Of a stretch of DNA of 40,847 nt, positions 32,464 through 40,029 are shown piece by piece. The notes under the pieces were generated by a model that saw only the letters and a program-made list of their open reading frames with translations, did not search any database and had not been told where the DNA came from. The position numbers were made by a program, and so were the translations under genes. Where the stretch lies: assembly GCA_035574915.1 (NCBI GenBank), contig DATLYJ010000016.1, forward strand, positions 1 to 40,847. Reading direction: 5' to 3'. This stretch comes from Dehalococcoidia bacterium. Lineage in GTDB: Bacteria; Chloroflexota; Dehalococcoidia; DSTF01; WHTK01. How positions within the stretch are numbered: position 1 is the stretch's first letter; each line of letters begins with the position of its first letter.

Positions 32464-33757
32464 GGACCGGGGCGTCCTGCATGACCATCCGTGCCGCCCG
32501 GCGCCCGATCTCGACGGCGAAGTTCGTGCCCCTGTCCCAGGGGTAGACCTGGCTCATGGAGGCGAAGTACACGCCCGGGATGGGCGTGCGGATTGGGGGG
32601 ATGTGGCGCGAGTGGTTCAGGGGCGGCACCGGCTGCGCGTACGGCGTCCTCCACAGCCAGGTCTCCCGCACCCAGGAAGGCTCGAAGGCCGGGTTGAAGC
32701 GGCGCAGCGCCGGGATGAAGCGCTCCAGGAGTTGCTCCTTGGTCAGGCTGAAGTATTCGTGTTCCGGCGGCAGGTAATCGCCGCAGTAGACCAGGTGGTC
32801 GCCGCCGTAGTGGGCCGGGTCCATGTAGTTCGTATGCTCTACCAACGCCAGGAACGGGAAGCCGGCTTCCTTGGGGATGTTGTGCCAGTAGTAGGGGGTC
32901 AGTTGCCGGTCCAGCGCTAGCACGAGCACGACAGCGCCCATGGACTTCATCTCCAGCAACTTGCCGGCGTACTCGGGCGGCAGCTCCGGCGTCATGCGCG
33001 CCATCAGCGCCGGCGACGAGGTCGAGAGCACGGCCGCGAACTCATCGACTCCGCCCGCGCTTTCGACCACGACCGAATCGGCGCGGCGTTCGATCTTGCT
33101 TACCGGGGAGTTCAGGCGGATGTCGGCGCCCTGTCCTGCGACAACGCCCGCGAACCTGTCCAGGAAGCTCTGGAACCCGCCCTTGAACGTCCCGAGCCGG
33201 GTGGTGCGCACGTGCAGGCGCGCCCACATCCACGCCATGTTTACCGTCCCCAGGTTCTCCTCGCCGAACTTGCCGACCAACAGGGGCTTCCACAGCGCCT
33301 GATAGACCCGCTCGCCGAACCAGCGGCGCATCCAGGCGTCCGCCGTGACGCGCTCCAGCGGCTGCCAGCGGGGCGTGAAGCGCAGATACGCCGCCACGGC
33401 GGCAAACCGGGCCGTCTCCAGGGGCCCGAAGTGTCTGAGCAGGAACTTCAGGATGGAGGCGGGCGAGTCAAAGGGCTCCCATTTGCCCTCGTAGTAGACG
33501 ACCGTGTACGGCCGTGGAAAGAGCACATCGTCCCGCCAGCCGAGCTCGTCGATCAGGCCGAGAATCGCCTTATCGGAGGCGAACCAGTGGTGGTAGAACT
33601 TCTCCAGCGTCCACTCCCAGTGGTCCGCCTTGAAGCCAGAGGCCAGCCCGCCGACGCTCCCGCTCGCCTCAAAGACCGTAACGCTGTGCCCGGCCCTGGT
33701 CAGGTCGTAGGCGGCGGCCAGGCCCGACGCGCCTGCGCCAATGATCCCGACTCTCAC
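32438..33757 (-). CDS. FAD-dependent oxidoreductase, protoporphyrinogen/amine oxidase-like
   Basis: Flavoprotein of 439 residues with an N-terminal dinucleotide fold GIIGAGASGLAAAYDL (4-19), an acidic residue at the end of beta-2 (VFEAS), a GG doublet (VGGLASGF) and a C-terminal FAD motif near PGVYFASMSQVYPWDRGTN. The internal pattern (HHWFASDKAILGLIDELGW, WKPLLVGKFG) fits the branch of amine oxidase-like or UDP-galactopyranose-mutase-like proteins found in polysaccharide and lipid clusters. Substrate is unknown. The GTG start overlaps the stop of the upstream flippase-like gene (GTGA), so the pair is translationally coupled and probably functions on a lipid-linked or membrane substrate. Confidence 0.8.
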   Translation of the reverse strand: MRVGIIGAGASGLAAAYDLTRAGHSVTVFEASGSVGGLASGFKADHWEWTLEKFYHHWFASDKAILGLIDELGWRDDVLFPRPYTVVYYEGKWEPFDSPASILKFLLRHFGPLETARFAAVAAYLRFTPRWQPLERVTADAWMRRWFGERVYQALWKPLLVGKFGEENLGTVNMAWMWARLHVRTTRLGTFKGGFQSFLDRFAGVVAGQGADIRLNSPVSKIERRADSVVVESAGGVDEFAAVLSTSSPALMARMTPELPPEYAGKLLEMKSMGAVVLVLALDRQLTPYYWHNIPKEAGFPFLALVEHTNYMDPAHYGGDHLVYCGDYLPPEHEYFSLTKEQLLERFIPALRRFNPAFEPSWVRETWLWRTPYAQPVPPLNHSRHIPPIRTPIPGVYFASMSQVYPWDRGTNFAVEIGRRAARMVMQDAPVLTRAAARV

Positions 33758-34824
33758 TCGCCCGCTCGCGGCGCCGATGGGCGCGGACCGGCGACCACCT
33801 TCGGCGCGCTAAGGTCATGTCCCTCGCCGGCCGGCGGCCGCCCGTTGTCGTTGCCGATGCCCATGATCTGGCTGAGCGAGAACTGCATCTGCCAGAGCAG
33901 GACGAAGCCCACCACGGTGACCGGCCCCAGGAGCAAGGCGTGCAGCCCGATGGCATAGGCCGCTGCCGCTTCCGCGTCCGACATGAAGGCGAGCAGGATC
34001 GTCTTCGTGGTCGCTTCGAAGGGCCCCACGCCGCCGGGCGAGGCGAGGATCGATAGGGCCAGGTTCGCGCCCGCCGCTATCAGGTAGTACACGTGCAGGC
34101 CCACATCGAGATCGAAAGCCACCCCGACGACGACGTACATCGAGGTCTCGACGGACCAGGAGGCGAAGGTCAGGACGGCAGCGCTAACCATCACGGCCGG
34201 GTTGCGCAGCGACTGCACGCCCGTCAGGAAGTTATCGAGGAGCCCTTCGACCTTCTCTTCCAGCCCGTGCGGCAGCAGGTTCAGCACCCGCAGGGCGAGA
34301 GCCCGCGCCCGGTTCGGCGAAAAGGCCAGCGTCACGAGGACAGAGGAGGCGCCGATGAAGACGAGCGCGGTCCCCACGCCCACGGTCTTCACGCCGGCGC
34401 TTGTGCCCGAGAAAATCGTGACTGCCGCCAGGATAGCCACGAGCACAAGGCCGTCGAATGTGCGGTCCACGGCGATTGTGCCGAGGGCGGCCGACTTGCT
34501 CACCTTCTCGCGCTCGCCGATGAGGTAGGCGCGCACCAGTTCCCCGACCCGCGCCGGCATGACGTTGTTGGCCGTCAGCCCGACCAGCACCACCGGGTAA
34601 AGCCGGCGGGTGCTGACGCGCCGGACGGGGTCCAGGAGTATCCGCCAGCGAATGGCGCGGATCCAAAAGCCGACGAAGTAGAGCGGCACAGCGGCGAGTG
34701 CCAGCACGTAATCCGCCTGCCGCAAGTTCTGGACTATCTCGCCCAGGTCTATCCGGTAGAGGAAGTACGCGAGGAAGGCCAGGCTGATTATCAGCCCGAA
34801 CCAGAAGCGCTTACGCTTGAGCAA
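33754..34824 (-). CDS. Flippase-like membrane protein (LPG synthase TM domain, UPF0104)
   Basis: Polytopic membrane protein of 356 residues with about eight helices, of the lysylphosphatidylglycerol-synthase TM/UPF0104 family and without the soluble aminoacyltransferase domain of MprF. Family signatures are RAIRWRILL, ANNVMPARVGELVRAYLI and ASPGGVGPFEATT. These stand-alone members are generally assumed to move lipids or glycolipids across the membrane. TTG 34824 is taken as the start. A good promoter lies 60-90 bases upstream. It is co-transcribed with the FAD oxidoreductase. The hydrophilic C-terminal tail (about 335-356) is poorly conserved. Confidence 0.85.
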   Translation of the reverse strand: MLKRKRFWFGLIISLAFLAYFLYRIDLGEIVQNLRQADYVLALAAVPLYFVGFWIRAIRWRILLDPVRRVSTRRLYPVVLVGLTANNVMPARVGELVRAYLIGEREKVSKSAALGTIAVDRTFDGLVLVAILAAVTIFSGTSAGVKTVGVGTALVFIGASSVLVTLAFSPNRARALALRVLNLLPHGLEEKVEGLLDNFLTGVQSLRNPAVMVSAAVLTFASWSVETSMYVVVGVAFDLDVGLHVYYLIAAGANLALSILASPGGVGPFEATTKTILLAFMSDAEAAAAYAIGLHALLLGPVTVVGFVLLWQMQFSLSQIMGIGNDNGRPPAGEGHDLSAPKVVAGPRPSAPRAGE

Positions 34825-34885
34825 CGGCCCGGGACCCGTGTGAAATGATTGCTCTCACAAAAGATATTCGGCCTGACGCAGATCG

Positions 34886-34915
34886 AGTATAGGAACGGCG
34901 CGAAAGGCGGGTCAA
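34886..34915 (-). promoter_or_regulatory. Promoter of the flippase/oxidoreductase operon
   Basis: On the minus strand TTGACC (34915-34910) and TATACT (34891-34886) are separated by 18 bp, each matching 5 of 6 consensus bases. It stands back to back with the promoter at 34951-34979. Confidence 0.7.
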
Positions 34916-34950
34916 CGCGCATCGCCTCGCCCTGTCCGGGCATCACGATG

Positions 34951-34979
34951 TTGACACTCCCGCGCTTGAAGATCATGAT
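34951..34979 (+). promoter_or_regulatory. Promoter of the Lrp-like gene
   Basis: A perfect TTGACA (34951-34956) is followed after 17 bp by CATGAT (34974-34979, 4 of 6). Transcription would start near 34986, giving a 35-base leader with AAGGAGG (35005-35011) before ATG 35021. Confidence 0.65.
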
Positions 34980-35020
34980 TGGCCCACCACGCCGCCAAAT
35001 CTGCAAGGAGGCGCCGTTAG

Positions 35021-35272
35021 ATGGCCGTCCGCGGATACGTCCTCATCGAAGCCGAAGTTGGCAGGTCGAAGAGCGTCGCCGAGGCGCTCGCTGCCCTCAA
35101 GCACCCAGACGCCAACGTAACAGGTGTCGATACTGTCACCGGCCCCTATGACGTTATCGTGCAGATGGAGGCCGAGGACCTCGACAAGCTGGGTAACTGC
35201 ATCACCGAGGGCATCCAGCACATCGACGGCGTGCAGCGCACAACCACCTGCCTGGCGGTGCGGCTGAGCTAG
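35021..35272 (+). CDS. Stand-alone Lrp/AsnC ligand-binding (RAM) domain protein
   Basis: Protein of 83 residues consisting only of the effector-binding/oligomerisation domain of Lrp/AsnC regulators, with no DNA-binding helix-turn-helix. The beta-alpha-beta-beta-alpha-beta pattern is clear: RGYVLIEAEVGRSKSVAEAL, VTGVDTVTGPYDVIVQME, DKLGNCITEGIQHIDGV, then RTTTCLAVRL. Such proteins bind amino acids or other small molecules and may modulate full-length Lrp proteins. It has the strongest ribosome binding site in this part of the window and its own promoter, so it is probably well expressed. It is transcribed away from the flippase operon. Confidence 0.88.
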   Translation: MAVRGYVLIEAEVGRSKSVAEALAALKHPDANVTGVDTVTGPYDVIVQMEAEDLDKLGNCITEGIQHIDGVQRTTTCLAVRLS

Positions 35273-35357
35273 CCGCCCTCACTGCCCCTCGGATACAAGG
35301 CGCGCACCGGAGCGTGGGCACGCTCATGCTGACGCGCGCTGCGCCGCATCTGCCGGG

Positions 35358-36698
35358 CTAGACCAGCGCTGCCGGCGCCTCCGCGCCTCCGGCCCGGGCG
35401 CGGACGGCCGGACGCCGGATCGTCAGGACCAGGCCGGCGCCGATGGTCCACAGCGCCGCCAGGGCCAGGAAGGCCCCGTAGTAGTTCCCGACCTCGTCGA
35501 AGTACCAGGAGACCACCTGCGGCCCGCCGGCCCCGAGGAAGAGGGAGAAGGGCAGGGCCACGCTGCGCACCTGTCCCAGGTAGCGCCGCCCGAAATAGGT
35601 CGCCCAGATGGTCTCCTGGATCGGTATCTGGCCGCCGATGCCTGTCCCGACGAGAAGGAAGCCCAACACCAGGATGGGCAAGGACTGTTCCGCGGCCCCG
35701 AAGCAGATCAACACCATTGCCGCGGCGGCGATGAGAAAGCTCAGCGCCGCGGCCGTCTTCTCGGACGCGAGGTCCATGAAGGCGCCCCACAAGGGCTTCG
35801 TGAATGCCGCGGGCATCGCCAGCAGCGTGACCATGAGCGAAGCCGTGCCGCGACTGAAGCCTGAGTCGGTCATGAACGGGATGGTCTGGAGGAGCATGGT
35901 CCCGAGGCCAATGCCGGAGAAGCCGAAAGCGAGCACGATCTGGTAGAAGGCCCTTGTCCGGAGCGCCTGGGCTCGCGTCAGGGAGTTGTCGAAGTCGGCG
36001 CGCAGGCGGTCTCCCCGCGACGATGCCATCTCTTCGTCCGTCTTGTTGTCGGGGTTCAGGCCGTAGGCCTCGGGCGCGTTACGCATGAGCATGGCGGCCG
36101 GGTAGATGAGCGCCCAGGTCATGACGCCCAGGATGCGCCACCCGTCCCGCCAGCCGTAGTCGTCCACCAGGGAGGTCATCAATGGCGGCAGGATCACGCC
36201 GGCGAGCGAGACCCCCATCGACGAGATGCCGATGACGCGGCCTCGCTTTTCGACCCACCACTTCGACAGGGTGACGTTCACTACCAGGTTCCCGATAAGC
36301 GCCGCGCCGATGGTCGTGGCCACGCCGCGCAGCAGGACCCACTGCCAGAGCTCGGTTACTTCTGCCGTGAGCATGAGGGTGGCCCCGAGGACCGTTGCGC
36401 CCAGGAGCATCACGCGGCGAGCGTGGCCGCGGTCAACCTGGGCGCCGATGAAGAAGCCGGCGAACGCTGAGACGAACCGGCCGACCGTCTGTCCGGCCGT
36501 GAAGTCGCCGCGGCTCCAGTCCAGCGCCTCTGTCATTGGGCCGAGAAACACGCCGGCGACATAGGCCTGGGTGCCGGCCGAGACGAACTGAGCCACCAGC
36601 GCGACGCCTATCAGGTAGTAGCCGTAGTAGATGCGGGGCTTCGCCTTAGTTGTCGCCAGCGAAGGCGCCTGTTCGACGGAGGCCGGTGTTATTGCCAT
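35358..36698 (-). CDS. MFS transporter, monocarboxylate/oxalate-formate antiporter-like
   Basis: Major facilitator superfamily permease of 446 residues with twelve predicted helices and a central hydrophilic loop (about 205-240). The N-terminal part (YYGYYLIGVALVAQFVSAGTQ, and LDWSRGDFTAGQTVGRFVSAF) is typical of the OFA/MCT branch that moves organic anions. The segment between helices 2 and 3 has DRGHARRVML. The substrate is unknown; a carboxylate would fit the organic-acid genes in this genome. It stands alone, divergent from moeA, and ends 85 bases from the convergent Lrp-like gene. That 85-base interval shows no element I recognise. Confidence 0.85.
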   Translation of the reverse strand: MAITPASVEQAPSLATTKAKPRIYYGYYLIGVALVAQFVSAGTQAYVAGVFLGPMTEALDWSRGDFTAGQTVGRFVSAFAGFFIGAQVDRGHARRVMLLGATVLGATLMLTAEVTELWQWVLLRGVATTIGAALIGNLVVNVTLSKWWVEKRGRVIGISSMGVSLAGVILPPLMTSLVDDYGWRDGWRILGVMTWALIYPAAMLMRNAPEAYGLNPDNKTDEEMASSRGDRLRADFDNSLTRAQALRTRAFYQIVLAFGFSGIGLGTMLLQTIPFMTDSGFSRGTASLMVTLLAMPAAFTKPLWGAFMDLASEKTAAALSFLIAAAAMVLICFGAAEQSLPILVLGFLLVGTGIGGQIPIQETIWATYFGRRYLGQVRSVALPFSLFLGAGGPQVVSWYFDEVGNYYGAFLALAALWTIGAGLVLTIRRPAVRARAGGAEAPAALV

Positions 36699-36729
36699 GA
36701 AGCAAGGACGCGGTTAGGCCGCTGGCCGC

Positions 36730-36735
36730 ACTATA
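36730..36735 (-). promoter_or_regulatory. -10 box TATAGT of the MFS gene
   Basis: On the minus strand TATAGT (5 of 6) lies about 32 bases before ATG 36698, with TTCCAA (36758-36753) 17 bp upstream as a weak -35. The leader has no evident Shine-Dalgarno sequence. Confidence 0.5.
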
Positions 36736-36830
36736 GACGTCCAGGCCGCCGGTTGGAATCCATACTTCTTCGGCGCCTGCGCCGCCATCGCTCCGGCAGG
36801 CTTACGCCCTTGCCTTTGCCTGACCCCTGC

Positions 36831-36836
36831 TAAGAT
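36831..36836 (+). promoter_or_regulatory. -10 box TAAGAT of moeA
   Basis: TAAGAT lies nine bases before ATG 36846 (12 before the second ATG at 36849). TTGCCT at 36810-36815 is a possible -35 with a short 15 bp spacer. There is no Shine-Dalgarno sequence, so the transcript is probably leaderless or nearly so. Confidence 0.45.
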
Positions 36837-36845
36837 CGGTCTGCA

Positions 36846-38126
36846 ATGATGGACCCTCGCGACATGATGAGCATCGAGGAAGCGCGAGAGCGGATCCTCG
36901 CCGTGATCTCACGCCTGGAGCCGGAGGAAAAGCCGATATCGGACGCGCTCGGCCAGGTGTTGGCAGAGGACGTCGTCTCCCCGCTCACTATCCCGCCGCT
37001 CGACAACACAGCGATGGATGGCTACGCGGTCATCGCCGCCGACACGGCCGGGGCGTCGCCGGACGCGCCCGTACGCCTTCGCATCGTCGGGGAGGTGGCT
37101 GCAGGCTACATCTTCCCAGGGCGCCTGGAGCGCGGACAGGCCGTCAGGATCATGACCGGGGCGCCAATTCCCGAAGGGGCGGACGCCATCGTCCCCTTCG
37201 AAGAAACGGATGAGCCGCCGGGGAGGAACTTTGGCGCCTTCGCGAAGTCGGCCGAGTCGGTCGGCGTGTTCAAGGCCGCGCTGCCGGGCGCGAACATCCG
37301 CCGTGCCGGCGAAGACATCCGTGCCGGCGAGACGGTGCTCCGCGCGGGCACGGAGCTGCGCGCCGCCCAGATCGGCGTGCTCGCTTCCGTGGGCATGTCG
37401 CGGGTCAGGGTTTACCGGCGCCCCGTCGTCGCCATCCTCTCGACGGGCGACGAGGTGCTCGAGCCGGGCATGCCGCACGAGCCCGGCAAGATCTATGACG
37501 CCAACTCCTACAGCATCGCCGCCCTGGTCGCTGAGGCCGGCGGCATCGCCAGGCGCCTCGGGATCGCGCGCGACACGGTCGAGGACCTTACGGCCAAGGT
37601 CCGCGCTGGCCTCGACGCCGACTTGCTCATTACGTCGGCCGGCGTCTCGCGCGGCGACTACGACGTCGTGAAGGACGTGCTCATGCGGGAGGGCGAGATT
37701 GGCTTCTGGACGGTGCGCATGCGCCCCGGCAAGCCGCTCGCCTTCGGCACCTTCCGCTCCGGCGGGCGCTCGGTGCCTCACCTGGGCCTTCCCGGCAATC
37801 CCGTGAGCTCGATGGTGACCTTCGAGTTGTTTGGCCGCCCCGCCGTCTACAAGATGATGGGCCGCTCCGGCTGGGAGCGCCCCGTGCTGCGCGTGACGCT
37901 CGAGGAGCGGGTGGTGAATACGGACCCGCGGCGTTTCCTGGCTCGAGCCATCGTCCGCGAGCGTGACGGGCGCTACGTCGCTACCCTGACGGGCCCGCAG
38001 GGCAGCGGCATCCTCACCTCGATGGCGCTCGCGAATGCGCTCGTGGTCTGTCCCGAAGACCGCACTTCGCTGGAGCCGGGCGACGAGGCCGATGCCATGA
38101 TGCTCGGGCCGGCGCTGCGCGACTAA
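36846..38126 (+). CDS. moeA: Molybdopterin molybdenumtransferase MoeA
   Basis: Enzyme of 426 residues that inserts molybdate into adenylated molybdopterin, the last step of molybdenum cofactor synthesis. Conserved blocks are PPLDNTAMDGYAV, EVAAGYIFPGRLERGQAVRIMTG with the following APIPEGADAIV, ILSTGDEVLEPG, YDANSYSIAALV, SAGVSRGDYDVVKDVL, PGKPLAFGTF and LGLPGNPVSSMVTFE. Domains I to IV are all present and length is normal. Starts at 36846, 36849 and 36864 are possible. No other cofactor genes or molybdoenzymes lie in the window. The stop overlaps that of the convergent fusion gene in CTAA. Confidence 0.95.
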   Translation: MMDPRDMMSIEEARERILAVISRLEPEEKPISDALGQVLAEDVVSPLTIPPLDNTAMDGYAVIAADTAGASPDAPVRLRIVGEVAAGYIFPGRLERGQAVRIMTGAPIPEGADAIVPFEETDEPPGRNFGAFAKSAESVGVFKAALPGANIRRAGEDIRAGETVLRAGTELRAAQIGVLASVGMSRVRVYRRPVVAILSTGDEVLEPGMPHEPGKIYDANSYSIAALVAEAGGIARRLGIARDTVEDLTAKVRAGLDADLLITSAGVSRGDYDVVKDVLMREGEIGFWTVRMRPGKPLAFGTFRSGGRSVPHLGLPGNPVSSMVTFELFGRPAVYKMMGRSGWERPVLRVTLEERVVNTDPRRFLARAIVRERDGRYVATLTGPQGSGILTSMALANALVVCPEDRTSLEPGDEADAMMLGPALRD

Positions 38127-39055
38127 GCCCTGACCGCGAACCCGCGAAGTCTGCCTTCGGCCCGCGACCAGGCCGCGTCCACGCTGTCTACCGCGGCATG
38201 GCGCGGCCCGCGATGGACGTCTGCGAGGAGCCTGTCGAGCTTCGCGGGCTCACCCTCGGCGAGGACTTCCACGGAACCGTCCGGGAGGTTGCGCACCCAG
38301 CCCGATAGCCCGAGCGCGTTCGCCTGCCGCTCGACGAAGAACCTGAAGCCGACGCCTTGCACGCGCCCCTTGATGGCGGCGTGGAGCCGGGTGGCGCCGT
38401 CCGGCGAGGCGCGCGCCAGCGCGAATGTCGTGAGCCAGGGCGTATTGGGCCGCTGCGCCTGCGCGTCGAAGGTGTGCTGCTCCTGCGGCTCGAAGCCGGC
38501 CACCCGCAGGTGTCCGAGCCACTCCGCCGGGTCGTAGTGGGCGAAGTAGCGGTCCCCGCGCACGGCGCCGCCGCCTCCGCGCTCCTCCTGCGTCATGATC
38601 CCGTCCCAGTCGCCCATCTTCATGAAGGTGCAGATTAAGCCGCCGTCTCTGAGGACTCGCCTCGCCTCGCGCAGGGCGGCATCGACCTGGGCCTTCGGCA
38701 GGTGAAGGAGGCTGGCGCTGGCCCAGACGCCGTCGAACAGGTGGCCTCGAAAAGGCAGATGGCGGCAGTCGCCTTCGACCAGGGCCCGGACTTTGCCCCG
38801 CCCGCGCGCGACCAGGAGCATGGAGCGCGTGAGGTCGAGGCCAGTGACTTCGAGGCCCAGGTCCGTGAGGGAACCCGCATCGATGCCAGGCCCGCAGCCC
38901 AGGTCGAGCACGCGCGCCCCGGGCTCGAGGAGGTCGCGGAAGCGCTGGTAGCGCCAGGGCAGGAAGCCGCCGTCGCGCCTGCGCTCCGCCCAGGCGGAGG
39001 CGTCCGCCTCGTACGCCGCCTTCGTCACCAGCACGGCATGGTCGTCAGACGTCAC
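38123..39055 (-). CDS. SAM-dependent methyltransferase fused to acylphosphatase
   Basis: Fusion of 310 residues. Residues 1-215 are a class I methyltransferase with motif I VLDLGCGPGIDAG (49-61), an acidic residue ending beta-2 (TGLDLT) and the region LREARRVLRDGGLICTFMKM (128-147). Residues 222-310 form a complete acylphosphatase: GRVQGVGFRFF with catalytic R238, and WVRNLPDGSVEVLAEG with N256, 18 residues apart as in AcyP. GTG 39055 is chosen because AGGAGGG lies nine bases before it; ATG 39118 is weaker. It shares a bidirectional promoter with the next gene. Substrates are unknown. Confidence 0.85.
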   Translation of the reverse strand: MTSDDHAVLVTKAAYEADASAWAERRRDGGFLPWRYQRFRDLLEPGARVLDLGCGPGIDAGSLTDLGLEVTGLDLTRSMLLVARGRGKVRALVEGDCRHLPFRGHLFDGVWASASLLHLPKAQVDAALREARRVLRDGGLICTFMKMGDWDGIMTQEERGGGGAVRGDRYFAHYDPAEWLGHLRVAGFEPQEQHTFDAQAQRPNTPWLTTFALARASPDGATRLHAAIKGRVQGVGFRFFVERQANALGLSGWVRNLPDGSVEVLAEGEPAKLDRLLADVHRGPRHAAVDSVDAAWSRAEGRLRGFAVRA

Positions 39056-39071
39056 AGAACCGGCCCTCCTG

Positions 39072-39123
39072 TTCGACTCCCGGCCGCCGGCCTTAGAATA
39101 CGCCAGCCCCGCCCGCATCTCAG
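39072..39123. promoter_or_regulatory. Bidirectional promoter with overlapping -10 boxes
   Basis: On the plus strand TTCGAC (39072-39077), 16 bp, and TAGAAT (39094-39099) face the metallo-hydrolase gene. On the minus strand CTGAGA (39123-39118), 17 bp, and TATTCT (39100-39095) face the fusion gene. The two -10 boxes share five bases in TTAGAATA. Both genes have strong ribosome binding sites. Confidence 0.6.
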
Positions 39124-39132
39124 GAGGACTCC

Positions 39133-40029
39133 ATGGCCATCACGCTCGACTGGCTCGGCTGCGCGACCTTCCGCCTCACGATCAACGACGTCGTCGTCTT
39201 CCTCGATGCTTTCATGGACTTGCCGCCGGGAGCGCCGGATACAGGGATGAACACGTCGAAGGTCGACAAGGCGGACTTCATCGTCGTCGGCCACTCCCAC
39301 TTCGACCATCTCTGGGGCGCCGAGCGCATCGCCCGCAACACGGGGGCCACCGTGATCGGCTCACACGAGAGCATCCGCCTGATGCGGGACGAAGAGGTGC
39401 CAGAGGAGCAGTGCATAGCCGTGGCCGGCGGCGAGCGGATCAAGCTCTCGGATGAGGTCTCGGTGCGCGTGTTCCCGAGTCAGCACTCCTGCATCTGGGC
39501 GCGCATGTCGGCCCCAGACGAGCCCTGCCTCGGCGACATGGGACTCACCCTCCAGGAGCGTCAGGCGAACCTGGCGCAGCGCTTCGCCCGCCGCGACCAA
39601 CCGGCGGACGAGGCGCAGCGCGCCTATCGCGCCCAGAACCGCCAGCGGCCGCGCGGCGAGGGCGGCGCCTTGGCCTACCTCTTCGAGACGCCTGAAGGCT
39701 CGATCCTGTACAAGGACACTTCCGGCCACTGGACCGGCATCATGCGAGACCTCCGTCCCGACGTCGCCCTGCTCGCTGCCGCCGGCCGCGGCAACATCGA
39801 CGGCGAGCCGATACAGGGTTCCCTGGCGCAGTTTGTCGCCCGGGAGGTCGACCTCCTCCGCCCGCGCCGGGTCATCATCAGCCACCACGACGACTGGAAC
39901 GCCACCGGCGTCGACCCGGAGCGCACCTTCCTGCCCGTGCAGGAGGAGCTGAAGCGCCAGCACCCCCGCGTTGAGCTTGTGAAGCAGACGTACCAGGAAC
40001 ACTACCCCCTGCTCGCGGGCATCCGCTGA
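39133..40029 (+). CDS. Metallo-beta-lactamase-fold hydrolase, UlaG-like
   Basis: Protein of 298 residues of the MBL fold. The metal-binding motif GHSHFDHLWGAE (HxHxDH) is at about residues 54-65. Further metal-site candidates are the histidine in PSQHSCIW, the aspartate in YKDTSGHW and the histidine pair in VIISHHDDWN. The early LDWLGCATFRL segment is typical of UlaG-like proteins and related lactonases. Substrate is unknown. The ATG follows AGGAGG (39122-39127). It is divergent from the methyltransferase-acylphosphatase fusion and shares its promoter, suggesting a linked but undefined function. Confidence 0.85.
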   Translation: MAITLDWLGCATFRLTINDVVVFLDAFMDLPPGAPDTGMNTSKVDKADFIVVGHSHFDHLWGAERIARNTGATVIGSHESIRLMRDEEVPEEQCIAVAGGERIKLSDEVSVRVFPSQHSCIWARMSAPDEPCLGDMGLTLQERQANLAQRFARRDQPADEAQRAYRAQNRQRPRGEGGALAYLFETPEGSILYKDTSGHWTGIMRDLRPDVALLAAAGRGNIDGEPIQGSLAQFVAREVDLLRPRRVIISHHDDWNATGVDPERTFLPVQEELKRQHPRVELVKQTYQEHYPLLAGIR

